Positions 7,494 to 17,136 of a stretch of 64,000 nt of DNA are shown here, in pieces. The DNA lies in contig NC_017770.1 in assembly GCF_000242635.2 (NCBI RefSeq), forward strand, positions 4,786,669 to 4,850,668. The letters run 5' to 3'. Every line of letters starts with the position of its first letter. Position 1 is the first letter of the stretch. The translations under genes were made by a program, and so were the position numbers. Under the pieces are notes generated by a model. That model saw nothing but the letters and a program-made list of their open reading frames with translations. It searched no databases and was not told the origin of the DNA. The DNA comes from Solitalea canadensis DSM 3403 (GTDB taxonomy: Bacteria; Bacteroidota; Bacteroidia; Sphingobacteriales; Sphingobacteriaceae).

Positions 7494-9875
7494 TTATCTG
7501 AAATTAAAGTTGTAAGTAACCGATGGAATTGCTGAACCTATAATTGCTAATCGTTTTGCCTCAGTAACTTGTGGATTGTCTTCGTTTGGTTGGAAATAAA
7601 TGGTATATGGATTTTTATGGAAATAGATATTATATATTGAGAACACCCAATTACTACTGAATTTGCTACCCGGTTTATGACGTGTATACAGCGTTGCTGA
7701 TAAGTCTAAACGATTGTAAGATGGGATGCGGTAATTATTTCGCGTATTTGTTGTGTTGTGTGGTACAACGATACCATCAACTTCGTATCTGCCGTTCGGA
7801 AATGTGGTACTCACTCCGGTTGAATAGGTGAAAATAGCAGAGAAGTTCCAGCGCTTACTCATATCATAAATACCAACTATTGATAGGTTATGGGTTTTGT
7901 CGTATTTACTTGGATAATATTCGTTATTGTTAATTCCGTCTATTTGGCGCTCAGACTTAGATAAGGTATAGCTAATCCAGCCATTTAATTTTCCTGTGTT
8001 TTTCTTTAAGTAAAACTCAAGTCCGTAAGCTCGTGCATTTCCAAAAAGTAATTCACTTTCAAGGTTCTTATTCAGGAATAGTTCTGCTCCATCAATATAA
8101 TCGATCTGATTCTGCATTTTCTTGTAAAAACCTTCCACCGAAAATTCGAACATATCGTTTTTGAAGTTACGGAAATAGCCGAGAGCCAATTGATCTGCCA
8201 ATTCTGGTTTAATATTATTAGTGGTTGGCTGCCACACATCAAGTGGTGTTGCGGCTGTTGTATTTGAAATTAAATGCAAATATTGTGTGGTGCGATTATA
8301 GCTGGCTTTGATTGAAGATGCATCATTTAAGATATAACGCAATGAAACACGTGGTTCAAGATTGATATAGGTTTTAATAGCATCGCCTTTGTTATACGAT
8401 TTCGGATTTACAGGGTCTTTTCGTTGTCCGTTAATGCCTTCGTATTCATAAACAGTGAAATTATCTTGACCACTCACATAGTCAAAAGCCGATAAACGCA
8501 AGCCATATTGAGCTGAAAGGTTATCCGTTATTTTTTGTTCATTGTCGATATATGCTGCATATTCCCGTCCGTTTTGTGTAGCTAATGCAATGTTGTTGAA
8601 AGAAGTGTTTCCCTCAGCTTTCTTTGCTTCACCTGGCTTAAAACGGTAGAAGGTAGCATTTGCTCCGAAACTTAATTTGTTGGAAGCACTTATGTAATAA
8701 GTAAAATCACCCTTTAAGGTTTGATTGATAATTCTTGAAGTCCAATCGAACGCATTTGTTCCAGTTGGTATACCTAGTGAATAATCATAATTGCTATAAA
8801 CCCCGGTAAAGTTTACAAACAGGCTTGGATTAAAAGTGTGGTTCCAACGTAAGGTACCGGTTCCATTACCCCAATCCATGCCAAAACGATCATTAAATCC
8901 GAATTTATCCTTGCCAAAATAACCTGAAAGGTATAATCGGTTGTTCTCGTTAATTGTATAATTGGCTTTTCCGCTTAAATCATAAAAATAGGCGGTGTTT
9001 TTATTCAGGTTTTCATCAGATGATAGCTTTAGAAACAAATCTGCGTATGACCTACGTGCTGCAATAACGAACGATCCTTTTCCTTTTACGATAGGAGCCT
9101 CAGCCAGTAATCGTGTAGAAACCGTTCCAATACCTCCTGAAGTACTAAAGTTGTTCACATTTCCTTCCTTCATGCGAACATCAAGGATTGATGAAAGGCG
9201 TCCACCATACATAGCGGGAATACCTCCTTTGATTAGTTTTACATCTTTTACCGCATCCGGATCAAAAACAGAAAAGAAACCAAACAGATGGGAACTATTA
9301 TACACTGGTGATTCATCCAATAAAATAAGATTCTGGTCAACACCACCCCCTCTAACATTGAAACCCGATGAACCTTCACCAACTGTGCTTATTCCTGGCA
9401 ATAATTGAATGCTTCTTACAATATCAACTTCTCCCATCAAAGCAGGCATCTTTTGGATAGATTTCATCTCCAACTTATTAACACCCATTTCCATGCTGGT
9501 AACGTTTTTCTTTATTCCTGCTGAGCTGACAACAACTTCATCAATTTGTTTACCATCTGATTCCAGGTTTATATTGATGGTGGTAGCTGTTGTTACGTTG
9601 ATTTTTCTTTCAACAGATTTAAAACCGAGGTATTGAAATACAACCGTATAATTTCCGGGAGTAACACTTAAGGAGTAAAAACCATAATTGTTTGTGGCAA
9701 CTCCAACTCCGTTTTCTTTAAGAAATACCGAAGCGCCAATAATACTTTCGCCGTTTGCACTTTGTTTAACATAACCGCTGATGGTTGTTTTGTTTTTCTG
9801 TTGTGCAAAAGCAGTAGTACACCATACAAGCAATAGAAAAACTATGCATGGCCTTTTTAAATTAGAATATAACAT
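7494..9875 (-). CDS. TonB-dependent outer membrane receptor with carboxypeptidase-like N-domain
   Basis: A signal peptide ending at about AFAQ is followed by a CarboxypepD_reg-like domain (about residues 30-110, with TISGYVKQSANGE and GFYSL), a plug domain (about 125-235, with GFNVRGGG) and a 22-strand-type barrel ending in an aromatic NFNFR. It should import an unknown ligand with TonB energy. The 793-residue length is normal for this receptor subclass, which pairs with DUF4249 lipoproteins instead of SusD. It has a paralogue at 14361 that shares MSNTT-like and GKLNGWISYT segments. The two genes here form an operon transcribed leftward. Confidence 0.9.
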   Translation of the reverse strand: MLYSNLKRPCIVFLLLVWCTTAFAQQKNKTTISGYVKQSANGESIIGASVFLKENGVGVATNNYGFYSLSVTPGNYTVVFQYLGFKSVERKINVTTATTININLESDGKQIDEVVVSSAGIKKNVTSMEMGVNKLEMKSIQKMPALMGEVDIVRSIQLLPGISTVGEGSSGFNVRGGGVDQNLILLDESPVYNSSHLFGFFSVFDPDAVKDVKLIKGGIPAMYGGRLSSILDVRMKEGNVNNFSTSGGIGTVSTRLLAEAPIVKGKGSFVIAARRSYADLFLKLSSDENLNKNTAYFYDLSGKANYTINENNRLYLSGYFGKDKFGFNDRFGMDWGNGTGTLRWNHTFNPSLFVNFTGVYSNYDYSLGIPTGTNAFDWTSRIINQTLKGDFTYYISASNKLSFGANATFYRFKPGEAKKAEGNTSFNNIALATQNGREYAAYIDNEQKITDNLSAQYGLRLSAFDYVSGQDNFTVYEYEGINGQRKDPVNPKSYNKGDAIKTYINLEPRVSLRYILNDASSIKASYNRTTQYLHLISNTTAATPLDVWQPTTNNIKPELADQLALGYFRNFKNDMFEFSVEGFYKKMQNQIDYIDGAELFLNKNLESELLFGNARAYGLEFYLKKNTGKLNGWISYTLSKSERQIDGINNNEYYPSKYDKTHNLSIVGIYDMSKRWNFSAIFTYSTGVSTTFPNGRYEVDGIVVPHNTTNTRNNYRIPSYNRLDLSATLYTRHKPGSKFSSNWVFSIYNIYFHKNPYTIYFQPNEDNPQVTEAKRLAIIGSAIPSVTYNFNFR

Positions 9876-10057
9876 ACAGGTGTAGAAAGTAGACTTGTTT
9901 AGTTTGACAGTTTAGTGTTTGACATAATAATCGTTGCAAAGCTATTACAACTTGTTAAAGCTTTTAAACGTTGTATATTAAATAATTGTATAATGTTTGA
10001 TACAGGAGTCATAACTATTTTCTTTTTTGTTTTTAAGTAAAGACAACTCAAATATAC

Positions 10058-10115
10058 TTTACCCCTATCCACCGAACAGGAATTTTTATACGAAACGTAT
10101 ATTCTAGGGGTTAAA
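10058..10115. promoter_or_regulatory. Palindromic region upstream of TonB receptor gene
   Basis: TTTACCCCTA (10058-10067) is inverted as TAGGGGTTAAA (10105-10115). Inside is the palindrome TATACGAAACGTATA (10087-10101). The motif TTATACGAA recurs at 10128-10136. The 293-bp gap 9876-10168 holds no gene, so this could be an operator for the receptor operon or a terminator for the SRPBCC gene; no factor is identified. Confidence 0.35.
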
Positions 10116-10168
10116 CTAAAAGAAAACTTATACGAAGCTTAATTATGTATTTAAAAATAGATCTCATT

Positions 10169-10669
10169 TTATGAGCTGACTACTCTTTTAATCTTTTCAT
10201 TCTTATTTCTAAGATCAATTCCGCCTTCAGTAACGGATTTTAAATTTGCGAGGTAAAAAGTCCATCCTTCAGAACAACCCAAATGATAATACACTCTTGA
10301 TTGTTCATCTGTAGGAATCTCTGATTGTGTTAATTCCACAATTGTTTCCCCTTCTTCCTGTTTTAACGTAATGCTTACAATTCCCGCCTTACCAAAAGTG
10401 AATTTTAAAAAATCTTTTCCATTTAAATCTACTACCTGGCCATGCTCAACGCTGTCATCATCATATCCAAACCACATCCACTCATAAGTATCGTTAACCT
10501 TAATCGGCTCATCCCGATCCCTGATAATATTTTCTGTTGATTTAAATTCAGCTTTTCTAAGGAAAAAGTTTTCCAATCCTTCCCGAGTAGTCCATGCTGA
10601 ATATAGAGTGTTAATACTGGCATTAACAGGGATTCTTTTAGTGAACTGAGTCCAGTTGTATGTTTCCAT
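10169..10669 (-). CDS. SRPBCC/AHSA1 family protein
   Basis: The 166-residue product has the START-like lipid/ligand-binding fold of the AHSA1 family: the N-terminal strand with FTKRIPVNAS, the helix TLYSAWTTREGLENFF and the C-terminal long helix with GCSEGWTFYLANLKSV. The family includes Hsp90 activator-like and small-molecule-binding proteins; bacterial members mostly have no proven ligand. It has no signal peptide, so it is cytosolic. It is transcribed alone, between the TonB operon and the divergent gene at 10801. The fold is well supported; the function is not predictable. Confidence 0.75.
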   Translation of the reverse strand: METYNWTQFTKRIPVNASINTLYSAWTTREGLENFFLRKAEFKSTENIIRDRDEPIKVNDTYEWMWFGYDDDSVEHGQVVDLNGKDFLKFTFGKAGIVSITLKQEEGETIVELTQSEIPTDEQSRVYYHLGCSEGWTFYLANLKSVTEGGIDLRNKNEKIKRVVSS

Positions 10670-10800
10670 AGTGATAAGTTAATATTTTATTAGAAGTGTA
10701 TTCAAGATTATATAAATATATGAAAATTGTGTATGCTGTTGAATATTAGTATATTCAATAATAGGTTTCGAATATTTATTTAATCGTAAAGAAAAATCTT

Positions 10801-11256
10801 ATGAGTATTTCACTAGACTTTAAGCAAGAAATAATAACGCTTTTTATTGACAAAAAAGAAGCGATTTTGAGTGAAGTAAGCGAAGATCAGGAAGATAAAA
10901 TTATTGGAGCCGAATCAGAAGAAGATAATCCCGACACCTATGAGAGTACCGCAGAACAGGTACTAGATGAGGCAGATTTGGAATCTAAACCTATCGGATT
11001 TTTAACTGAAGAAATTAATTCACTGAAGTCGATAAACCTGGAAGTTGCTGTAAATGAAGTTAGTTTTGGGGCCCTGGTACATACCAACTATGCCTATTTT
11101 TTAATTGGGGCGGCACAAGAACCGTTTATGCATAATGGAAGTAAATTTATCGGGCTTTCAACAGAAGCACCTTTGTTTCAAAAGATGGAAGGATTAAAAG
11201 CAAAGGCGGAATTTCATTTTGGAACTATCGAGTACATTATCTTCGACATTATATGA
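10801..11256 (+). CDS. Small acidic GreA/GreB-like C-terminal domain protein
   Basis: The last 70 residues (VSFGALVHT, then LSTEAPLFQKMEGLKAKAEF and YIIFDI) resemble the FKBP-like C-terminal domain of Gre transcript cleavage factors, which docks on RNA polymerase. The N-terminal 75 residues are strongly acidic and helical, with a DTYESTAEQ stretch, but they are shorter than a Gre coiled coil. Similar Bacteroidota proteins are often mislabelled as 3-oxoacyl-ACP synthase. A role at the RNA polymerase secondary channel is inference. It has 151 residues, is monocistronic, and ends just before a strong terminator. Confidence 0.5.
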   Translation: MSISLDFKQEIITLFIDKKEAILSEVSEDQEDKIIGAESEEDNPDTYESTAEQVLDEADLESKPIGFLTEEINSLKSINLEVAVNEVSFGALVHTNYAYFLIGAAQEPFMHNGSKFIGLSTEAPLFQKMEGLKAKAEFHFGTIEYIIFDII

Positions 11257-11264
11257 GAAAAAAC

Positions 11265-11290
11265 AAAGGCTTCCGATTAGGGAAGCCTTT
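11265..11290. terminator. Bidirectional hairpin terminator
   Basis: AAAGGCTTCC pairs with GGAAGCCTTT over a 6-base loop, followed by ATTTTTATT. It separates the Gre-like gene from the convergent groEL and can serve both. Confidence 0.85.
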
Positions 11291-11328
11291 ATTTTTATTA
11301 TTGAAAGCTAATTAAAGCTATCGTGATA

Positions 11329-12969
11329 TTACATCATACCACCCATGCCGCCCATACCTGGAGCACCACCATGAGCATGACCTTTATCTTCTTCAGGCTC
11401 ATCAGCTAATACACACTCAGTTGTTAACAACATAGATGCAATTGAAGCTGCGTTTTCTAAAGCAACACGTGATACTTTAGTAGGATCGATTACACCGGCA
11501 ATGATAAGGTTTTCGTAACGGTTTTCACGAGCGTTGTATCCGAAGTCATCAGCACCTTCTTTAACTTTTTGAACTACGATAGAACCTTCAATACCTGCGT
11601 TTTCACAGATTTGACGTAAAGGCTCTTCAATAGCGCGCTTAATGATAGCGATACCAGTAGTCTCGTCGTCATTATGGCCTTTTAAGTTTTCTAATGCAGC
11701 GATCGCACGGATAAATGCAACACCACCACCAGCAACGATACCTTCTTCTACAGCAGCACGAGTTGCATGTAATGCATCATCAACACGGTCTTTTTTCTCT
11801 TTCATTTCTACTTCGGTAGCTGCACCAACGTAAAGAACTGCAACACCGCCAGCTAATTTAGCCAAACGCTCTTGTAGTTTTTCTTTGTCGTAATCAGAAG
11901 TAGTAGACTCAATCTGAGCTTTGATTTGGTTAACGCGAGCAACGATATCTTCTTTCTTACCAGCTCCGTTGATAACAGTAGTATTATCTTTATCGATAAC
12001 TACTTTCTCAGCCTGACCTAAGTAAGTTAAATCAGCGTTTTCTAACTTGTAACCACGCTCTTCAGAAATAACAGTACCACCAGTTAAGATAGCGATGTCT
12101 TCCAACATAGCTTTACGACGATCGCCAAAACCTGGAGCTTTAACAGCGGCAACTTTTAAACGACCTTGGATTTTATTTACCACCAAAGTAGCTAAAGCTT
12201 CACCTTCAAGATCTTCAGCGATGATCAATAAAGGACGGCCTGTTTGAACTTGTTTTTCCAAAATTGGCAACAACTCTTTCATTGAAGAGATCTTCTTGTC
12301 GTAGATCAAAATGTAAGGGTTTTCCAACTCAGCTTCCATTTTGTCAGCATTGGTTACGAAGTAAGGAGAAAGATAACCACGATCAAATTGCATACCTTCT
12401 ACAACCTCTACAGTTGTATCAGTTCCTTTAGCTTCTTCAACAGTGATAACGCCTTCTTTTTTAACTTTTTCCATTGCTTCAGCGATCAATGAACCGATAA
12501 CCTCGTCATTATTAGCTGAAATGGTAGCAACTTGCTTGATTTTGTTGTTATCATCACCAACTGCTTTAGACTGCTCTTTTAAGTTAATAATAACAGCAGC
12601 AACTGCTTTGTCGATACCACGTTTTAAATCCATAGGATTTGCACCGGCAGCAACGTTTTTAACACCAGCAGTAACAATTGCCTGAGCTAATACAGTTGCA
12701 GTAGTAGTACCATCACCTGCGATGTCTGCAGTTTTAGAAGCTACTTCTTTAACCATCTGAGCACCCATGTTTTCTAAAGCATCTTTCAGTTCGATTTCTT
12801 TTGCAACTGAAACACCGTCTTTAGTGATTGAAGGAGCGCCAAATTTTTTATCAATAATTACGTTACGGCCTTTAGGACCTAAGGTAACTTTAACAGCGTT
12901 TGCTAAAGTATCAACACCGCGCTTTAAAGCGTCACGTGCTTCAACATTGTATTTAACTAATTTTGCCAT
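11329..12969 (-). CDS. groEL: Chaperonin GroEL (60 kDa)
   Basis: A full-length 546-residue GroEL that folds cytosolic proteins as a double seven-membered ring with GroES and ATP. Seen are the N-terminal [15 protein letters not shown], the ATP-site TLGPKGRNV and [12 protein letters not shown] stretches, [20 protein letters not shown], and the flexible Gly-Met tail (GGMGGMM). It is the second gene of the groES-groEL operon, separated from groES by a 104-bp gap that holds a repeat (12970-13073). There is no sign of duplication or divergence, so it is probably the only housekeeping chaperonin in this locus. Confidence 0.98.
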   Translation of the reverse strand: MAKLVKYNVEARDALKRGVDTLANAVKVTLGPKGRNVIIDKKFGAPSITKDGVSVAKEIELKDALENMGAQMVKEVASKTADIAGDGTTTATVLAQAIVTAGVKNVAAGANPMDLKRGIDKAVAAVIINLKEQSKAVGDDNNKIKQVATISANNDEVIGSLIAEAMEKVKKEGVITVEEAKGTDTTVEVVEGMQFDRGYLSPYFVTNADKMEAELENPYILIYDKKISSMKELLPILEKQVQTGRPLLIIAEDLEGEALATLVVNKIQGRLKVAAVKAPGFGDRRKAMLEDIAILTGGTVISEERGYKLENADLTYLGQAEKVVIDKDNTTVINGAGKKEDIVARVNQIKAQIESTTSDYDKEKLQERLAKLAGGVAVLYVGAATEVEMKEKKDRVDDALHATRAAVEEGIVAGGGVAFIRAIAALENLKGHNDDETTGIAIIKRAIEEPLRQICENAGIEGSIVVQKVKEGADDFGYNARENRYENLIIAGVIDPTKVSRVALENAASIASMLLTTECVLADEPEEDKGHAHGGAPGMGGMGGMM

Positions 12970-12995
12970 GTTCTTTTAACTTGAATAATGTGTTA

Positions 12996-13073
12996 ATTGG
13001 ATTTGAGATGTATGATAGGAGACGTGAGATTGAAAAAGTCTCAACTCTTTTGTCTCAAATCTCAGCTCTAGAT
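12996..13073. repeat. Imperfect palindromic repeat within groES-groEL gap
   Basis: Stretches of ATTTGAGATG and GTGAGATTG are inverted as AGTCTCAACTC and TCTCAAATCTCAG. The 12-mer TCTCAAATCTCA (13053-13064) is present as its reverse complement at 35573-35584 in the leuC-leuD gap. It is transcribed inside the operon, so it may fold as an intercistronic hairpin. Confidence 0.55.
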
Positions 13074-13349
13074 TTAGATAACCGCGTAAATATCAGATTC
13101 ACGCATAATTAAATACTCTTTACCTTCATAAGTGATCTCGGTACCAGCATATTTGCCATACAGAACGGTATCGCCTACTTTCACAGTCATTGGTTCGTCT
13201 TTTTTACCGTTACCAACAGCTACAATAGTACCTTGTTGAGGTTTTTCTTTAGCAGTATCAGGAATAATGATACCACCTGCGGTAGTCGTTTCTGCAGGAG
13301 CAGCTTCTACTACTACTCTATCTGCGATAGGTTTAATATTTAATGACAT
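13074..13349 (-). CDS. groES: Co-chaperonin GroES (10 kDa)
   Basis: The 91-residue product has the GroES signature: [16 protein letters not shown] at the start, the mobile loop [12 protein letters not shown], and [17 protein letters not shown] near the middle. It caps the GroEL ring. It is the first gene of the operon, and groEL follows in the same direction. No CIRCE operator is seen upstream, so HrcA control is unlikely; the upstream gap holds a sigma-54-like element and a direct repeat instead. Start and length are normal. Confidence 0.97.
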   Translation of the reverse strand: MSLNIKPIADRVVVEAAPAETTTAGGIIIPDTAKEKPQQGTIVAVGNGKKDEPMTVKVGDTVLYGKYAGTEITYEGKEYLIMRESDIYAVI

Positions 13350-13390
13350 AGTTCTATGATAATTATTAATTTATTAACGTCCCATTTTCA

Positions 13391-13405
13391 ACAGAGATTG
13401 TGCCA
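13391..13405 (-). promoter_or_regulatory. Possible sigma-54-like promoter of groES
   Basis: Read on the minus strand, TGGCACAATCTCTGT has a perfect -24 TGGCAC and a partial -12 (CTGT for TTGC) at the right spacing. A start site near 13380 would give a leader of about 30 bases to the groES ATG at 13349. Upstream of it, GTCAGTTTTTATGTCAGTG (13438-13456) is a direct repeat of GTCAG units. The assignment is tentative. The rest of the 299-bp gap 13350-13648 shows nothing clear. Confidence 0.35.
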
Positions 13406-13648
13406 AATTGAATAAGACTGTTTGTAAGGATTCTTTTGTCAGTTTTTATGTCAGTGTCGGTTAATATTGATTTAATACAAGTGAAATTTTGGCAGTTTCG
13501 GTGTTAGTACGTAGAAAAACGTAACAAAGTTGTTGTTATTTGCATGCAAAGGCAATGAGCTGTAAAAAAATAAATACCTTAATGTTTTGTTTCTATTGTT
13601 AACGCTCTCCAGAAAATAATTAGTTAATTAAATAGTAAACATTTACCC

Positions 13649-14350
13649 TTGAGAAATCGAATTATTTTAACACTGACTTTAATAGTTAGTTTTTGTGGTT
13701 TTTCTTTAGCAGCATTCGCTCAAGCCTCGCTGGATACCACTATGTCTGATTTTTTTCAAAACTCTATAGCAGAAAAAAGCACTATTTATGTTGGAAGGTT
13801 TTACAAGCCTTACAGTAAGTATAAGTCAAAATCAAATGCCTTTTTCGGCTCCGAAGAATGGTATGAATCATCTTTGACCTATAATGAAAATCAGTATTCT
13901 GTAAAACTGAGATATGAATTGGTTTCTGACAAAGTTCTCACTCCGGGTATTGATGAAACTAATTCAATTGAACTAACGAATGAAAAAGTAAACAGTTTTA
14001 AGATAGACGGTCATTATTTTATCAATCTTAATGAAAATCTGCCGGATTACATGAACCCAGGATTTTACGAAGTTATTTATGATGGTCAATACTCCTTTTT
14101 AAGCAGAAGGAAGAAAAAAGTCAAAGAAATTATTGTGGACCTAGAGCTGCAGTATGAGTTTATTGAAACTGTTGAATATTTCCTTGGAGCCAACAATAAA
14201 TTCACAAAAGTTTCTGGACTTAATAAATTGTTAAGTCAATTTCCGGATAAAAAAGGGAAGATTAAAAAAAATCTATCGGATAATGATATCAATTTTAATA
14301 GAAATAGAGAACAAGCCCTTAAAGCAATAGGAGCACTTATCAATAACTAA
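13649..14350 (+). CDS. Secreted protein of unknown function, TonB operon leader gene
   Basis: I do not recognise a family. The 233-residue product has a signal peptide ending near AAFAQ, then a predicted beta-rich region with many Tyr and Lys residues (YVGRFYKPYSKYKSK) and a Lys-rich C-terminus. The start is TTG: an in-frame stop lies at 13625-13627 and no ATG lies between it and the signal sequence. The next gene, a TonB receptor, begins 11 bp later, so the two are cotranscribed. It may be an exported accessory of that receptor system. It has no Cys lipobox, so it is probably periplasmic. Confidence 0.7.
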   Translation: MRNRIILTLTLIVSFCGFSLAAFAQASLDTTMSDFFQNSIAEKSTIYVGRFYKPYSKYKSKSNAFFGSEEWYESSLTYNENQYSVKLRYELVSDKVLTPGIDETNSIELTNEKVNSFKIDGHYFINLNENLPDYMNPGFYEVIYDGQYSFLSRRKKKVKEIIVDLELQYEFIETVEYFLGANNKFTKVSGLNKLLSQFPDKKGKIKKNLSDNDINFNRNREQALKAIGALINN

Positions 14351-14360
14351 TCAATCAATA

Positions 14361-17132
14361 ATGAAGCTCTACCGTTTATCATTTTTAGTAATTACAATCT
14401 GTTTGTTTAGCATAACAGCAAGGAGTCAACAACAAATATTATTTAGCATTTCACTGAAACAAACGCCTTTTATGGAGTTGGTTTCCACTATTGAATCGCA
14501 ATCTTCTTATAAGTTTTATTATGATGAATCACATTTAGATACATTAAAAATAATTGTTGATGTAAATGAGCAGCCGCTCTCTATTGTGCTCGAACAGGCA
14601 TTAAAGCATAGTTCGTATAATTATGCTATAGATCATCAAAATAGAGTTTATATAACCCAACAGCAAATTGTCACGTCCTTGCCGGATGGTTTTTTACAAA
14701 ATAAAGAGGGACGTGAACAGGAGATTGCTTCACAACCGCGTAAGGATGGATACTCCTCCCCAAAAAACAAAAAAGGTATTTCCGGTTCAGAGAATAAACT
14801 TTTTGAAATTGGGTATCGCACTAATGCATTGAAATCCGGGAACGTTAGGGTGTCAGGATATGTTAGAGATGCCGGAAATGGCGAACCTGTTAACCGGGCA
14901 ACAATTTATATTGATGATACCAAAAAGGGAGTTGCAACGGATCAGTATGGCTACTATTCGCTTATCATCCCAACCGGAAATCATATACTACGCATTTCGA
15001 GTATAGGCATGGAAAGTACTAAACGAAATGTAATGGTTTATGAAAGCGGAAAGTTGGATATTGAGATGAAGGAGTATATTCCAAGTCTAAAAGAAGTTGT
15101 TGTAAGCGCTGACCGTATTGCCAACATTGCCAGTACAAACATGGGGGCGCAAAAAATTACCATTAAAACTATAAAACAAGTACCTGCATTGTTGGGAGAA
15201 GCGGATGTTTTAAGAGTTGTAATGGCGTTACCTGGTGTAACCTCTGCCGGAGAAAGCAGTACCGGGTTAAATGTACGCGGGGGCTCTGCATATCAAAACC
15301 TCACGTTGTTTAGTGACGCAACAATTTATAACCCATCTCACTTCTTTGGATTTTTCTCAGCATTTAATCCAGATGCTGTTAAAGATGTGGAACTCTATAA
15401 GAGTAGTATTCCGGAACGTTTCGGAGGGCGATTGTCTTCTGTCCTGGATATCAGCCCCCGAGAAGGAAATAACAAAAAGTTTATTGTTTCAGGAGGAATT
15501 GGTCCTGTAACGGGTCGTTTAACAGTTGAAGGACCTATTGATAGTGGCCGAACTTCATTTTTAATGGGCGGCCGGTCAACTTATTCGAATTGGGTATTAA
15601 AAGCTTTAACGAATGAGCAGTATAAAAATAGTTCAGCTAACTTTTATGATGTAAACCTGCACTTAAGCCATAAAGTAAATAGCAATAACAGTATTTACCT
15701 CACTGGTTATATTAGTACAGACGGGTTTAGATTAAATAGTGATACTTCTTATAAATACAACAATCAAAACTTTAATATAAAGTGGAAGCATGTGTTTAAT
15801 AATAAGTTATATGGAGTTATTGCAACAGGTGTAGATCACTACAGTTTTAATAATTCGAGCGATTTTAACCCTGTAAATGCATATAAATTCGACTTTAATA
15901 TTAATCAGTTATGGGGGAAGGTCGATTTTGCATATTTACCGAATAATAGGCACTCCTTTAAATTTGGTATAAGCACATTAAGATATAAGCTAAATGCAGG
16001 GACATTGTCTCCATTTCACTCAGAATCGTTAGTGCAGAATAAAATTGTAGAGCCTGAACAAGCACTGGAATCTGCAGTATATATTGGGGATGATTTTAAT
16101 ATAACGGATAATTTGTCACTAAGTGCCGGAATCAGGTATTCTCTTTTTAATTACCTCGGCCCTAAAGATGTTTATCAATATTTAGCAGGTCAGCCGCGTG
16201 AAACAGTAAGTCTGATAGATACGGTGAGTTACAGGAAAGGGGCCGGAATTGTAAATTATCATGGTCCAGAGTTTAGATTATCAGCACGATATTTATTAGG
16301 ATCATCCGCTTCTATAAAGGCTAGCTACAATACCCTAAGACAGTATATTCAGATGTTGTCTAATACAACAGCTATATCCCCAACGGACATTTGGAAGCTT
16401 AGTGATCAATACGTAAAACCACAGTTAGGTGACCAATTTTCTTTAGGTGTTTATAAAAACTTTAACTCAAATGTTATAGAAACATCCATAGAGGTGTATT
16501 ATAAACGTCTACAAAATGTGTTGGACTACAAAAGTGGAGCAAACTTAGTGCTCAACCAGCATATTGAAACGGACATCATGAATACATCCGGTAAAGCCTA
16601 TGGCTTAGAAGTTATGCTAAAGAAGAATTCGGGTAAATTAAATGGTTGGATTAGTTATACCTATTCAAGAGTATTCCTTAAGACCGATGATAAACTAATA
16701 AACGAGCCTACGAATAAAGGGGAGTATTACCCAAGTGATTTTGATAAACCGCATATTTTCAACTTTATCGGAAACTATAAGTTTTCTCACAGGTATAGCA
16801 TGTCAATAAATATCAATTATAGCACTGGACGTCCAATAACTCTACCAATAGCTCAATATTATCTTGGAGGTTCCTACAGAGCCTATTATTCTGACAGAAA
16901 CGAATACAGAATTCCTGATTATTTCCGAACAGATTTATCATTTAATATAGAAGGTAATCATAAAATAAAGAAACTAGCGCACTCGTCATGGACAGTTGGG
17001 GTATATAACTTAACAAGTCGAAAAAATCCATATTCCGTGTATTTCGTTTCTCGCAATGGAGTATTAAATGGATATAAGATGTCAATTTTTGGGAACGCGA
17101 TACCGTTTCTGACTTATAATTTTAAGTTTTAA
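14361..17132 (+). CDS. TonB-dependent receptor with STN and carboxypeptidase-like domains
   Basis: A signal peptide (ITARSQ) is followed by an STN (secretin/TonB short N-terminal) domain at about residues 30-100, a linker, a CarboxypepD_reg-like domain at about 163-240, a plug (GLNVRGGSAY) and a barrel ending in YNFKF. STN domains usually signal to FecR-type anti-sigma factors, but no fecR or ECF sigma gene is nearby. At 923 residues it is longer than the paralogue at 7494 by the STN and linker. It is the second gene of a four-gene operon with a secreted protein, a DUF4249 lipoprotein and an A2M-like protein. The ligand is unknown. Confidence 0.9.
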   Translation: MKLYRLSFLVITICLFSITARSQQQILFSISLKQTPFMELVSTIESQSSYKFYYDESHLDTLKIIVDVNEQPLSIVLEQALKHSSYNYAIDHQNRVYITQQQIVTSLPDGFLQNKEGREQEIASQPRKDGYSSPKNKKGISGSENKLFEIGYRTNALKSGNVRVSGYVRDAGNGEPVNRATIYIDDTKKGVATDQYGYYSLIIPTGNHILRISSIGMESTKRNVMVYESGKLDIEMKEYIPSLKEVVVSADRIANIASTNMGAQKITIKTIKQVPALLGEADVLRVVMALPGVTSAGESSTGLNVRGGSAYQNLTLFSDATIYNPSHFFGFFSAFNPDAVKDVELYKSSIPERFGGRLSSVLDISPREGNNKKFIVSGGIGPVTGRLTVEGPIDSGRTSFLMGGRSTYSNWVLKALTNEQYKNSSANFYDVNLHLSHKVNSNNSIYLTGYISTDGFRLNSDTSYKYNNQNFNIKWKHVFNNKLYGVIATGVDHYSFNNSSDFNPVNAYKFDFNINQLWGKVDFAYLPNNRHSFKFGISTLRYKLNAGTLSPFHSESLVQNKIVEPEQALESAVYIGDDFNITDNLSLSAGIRYSLFNYLGPKDVYQYLAGQPRETVSLIDTVSYRKGAGIVNYHGPEFRLSARYLLGSSASIKASYNTLRQYIQMLSNTTAISPTDIWKLSDQYVKPQLGDQFSLGVYKNFNSNVIETSIEVYYKRLQNVLDYKSGANLVLNQHIETDIMNTSGKAYGLEVMLKKNSGKLNGWISYTYSRVFLKTDDKLINEPTNKGEYYPSDFDKPHIFNFIGNYKFSHRYSMSININYSTGRPITLPIAQYYLGGSYRAYYSDRNEYRIPDYFRTDLSFNIEGNHKIKKLAHSSWTVGVYNLTSRKNPYSVYFVSRNGVLNGYKMSIFGNAIPFLTYNFKF

Positions 17133-17136
17133 TGTA

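Noticed and set aside
13350-13648. CIRCE/HrcA operator before groES
   Set aside because: No TTAGCACTC-N9-GAGTGCTAA or near match was found on either strand.
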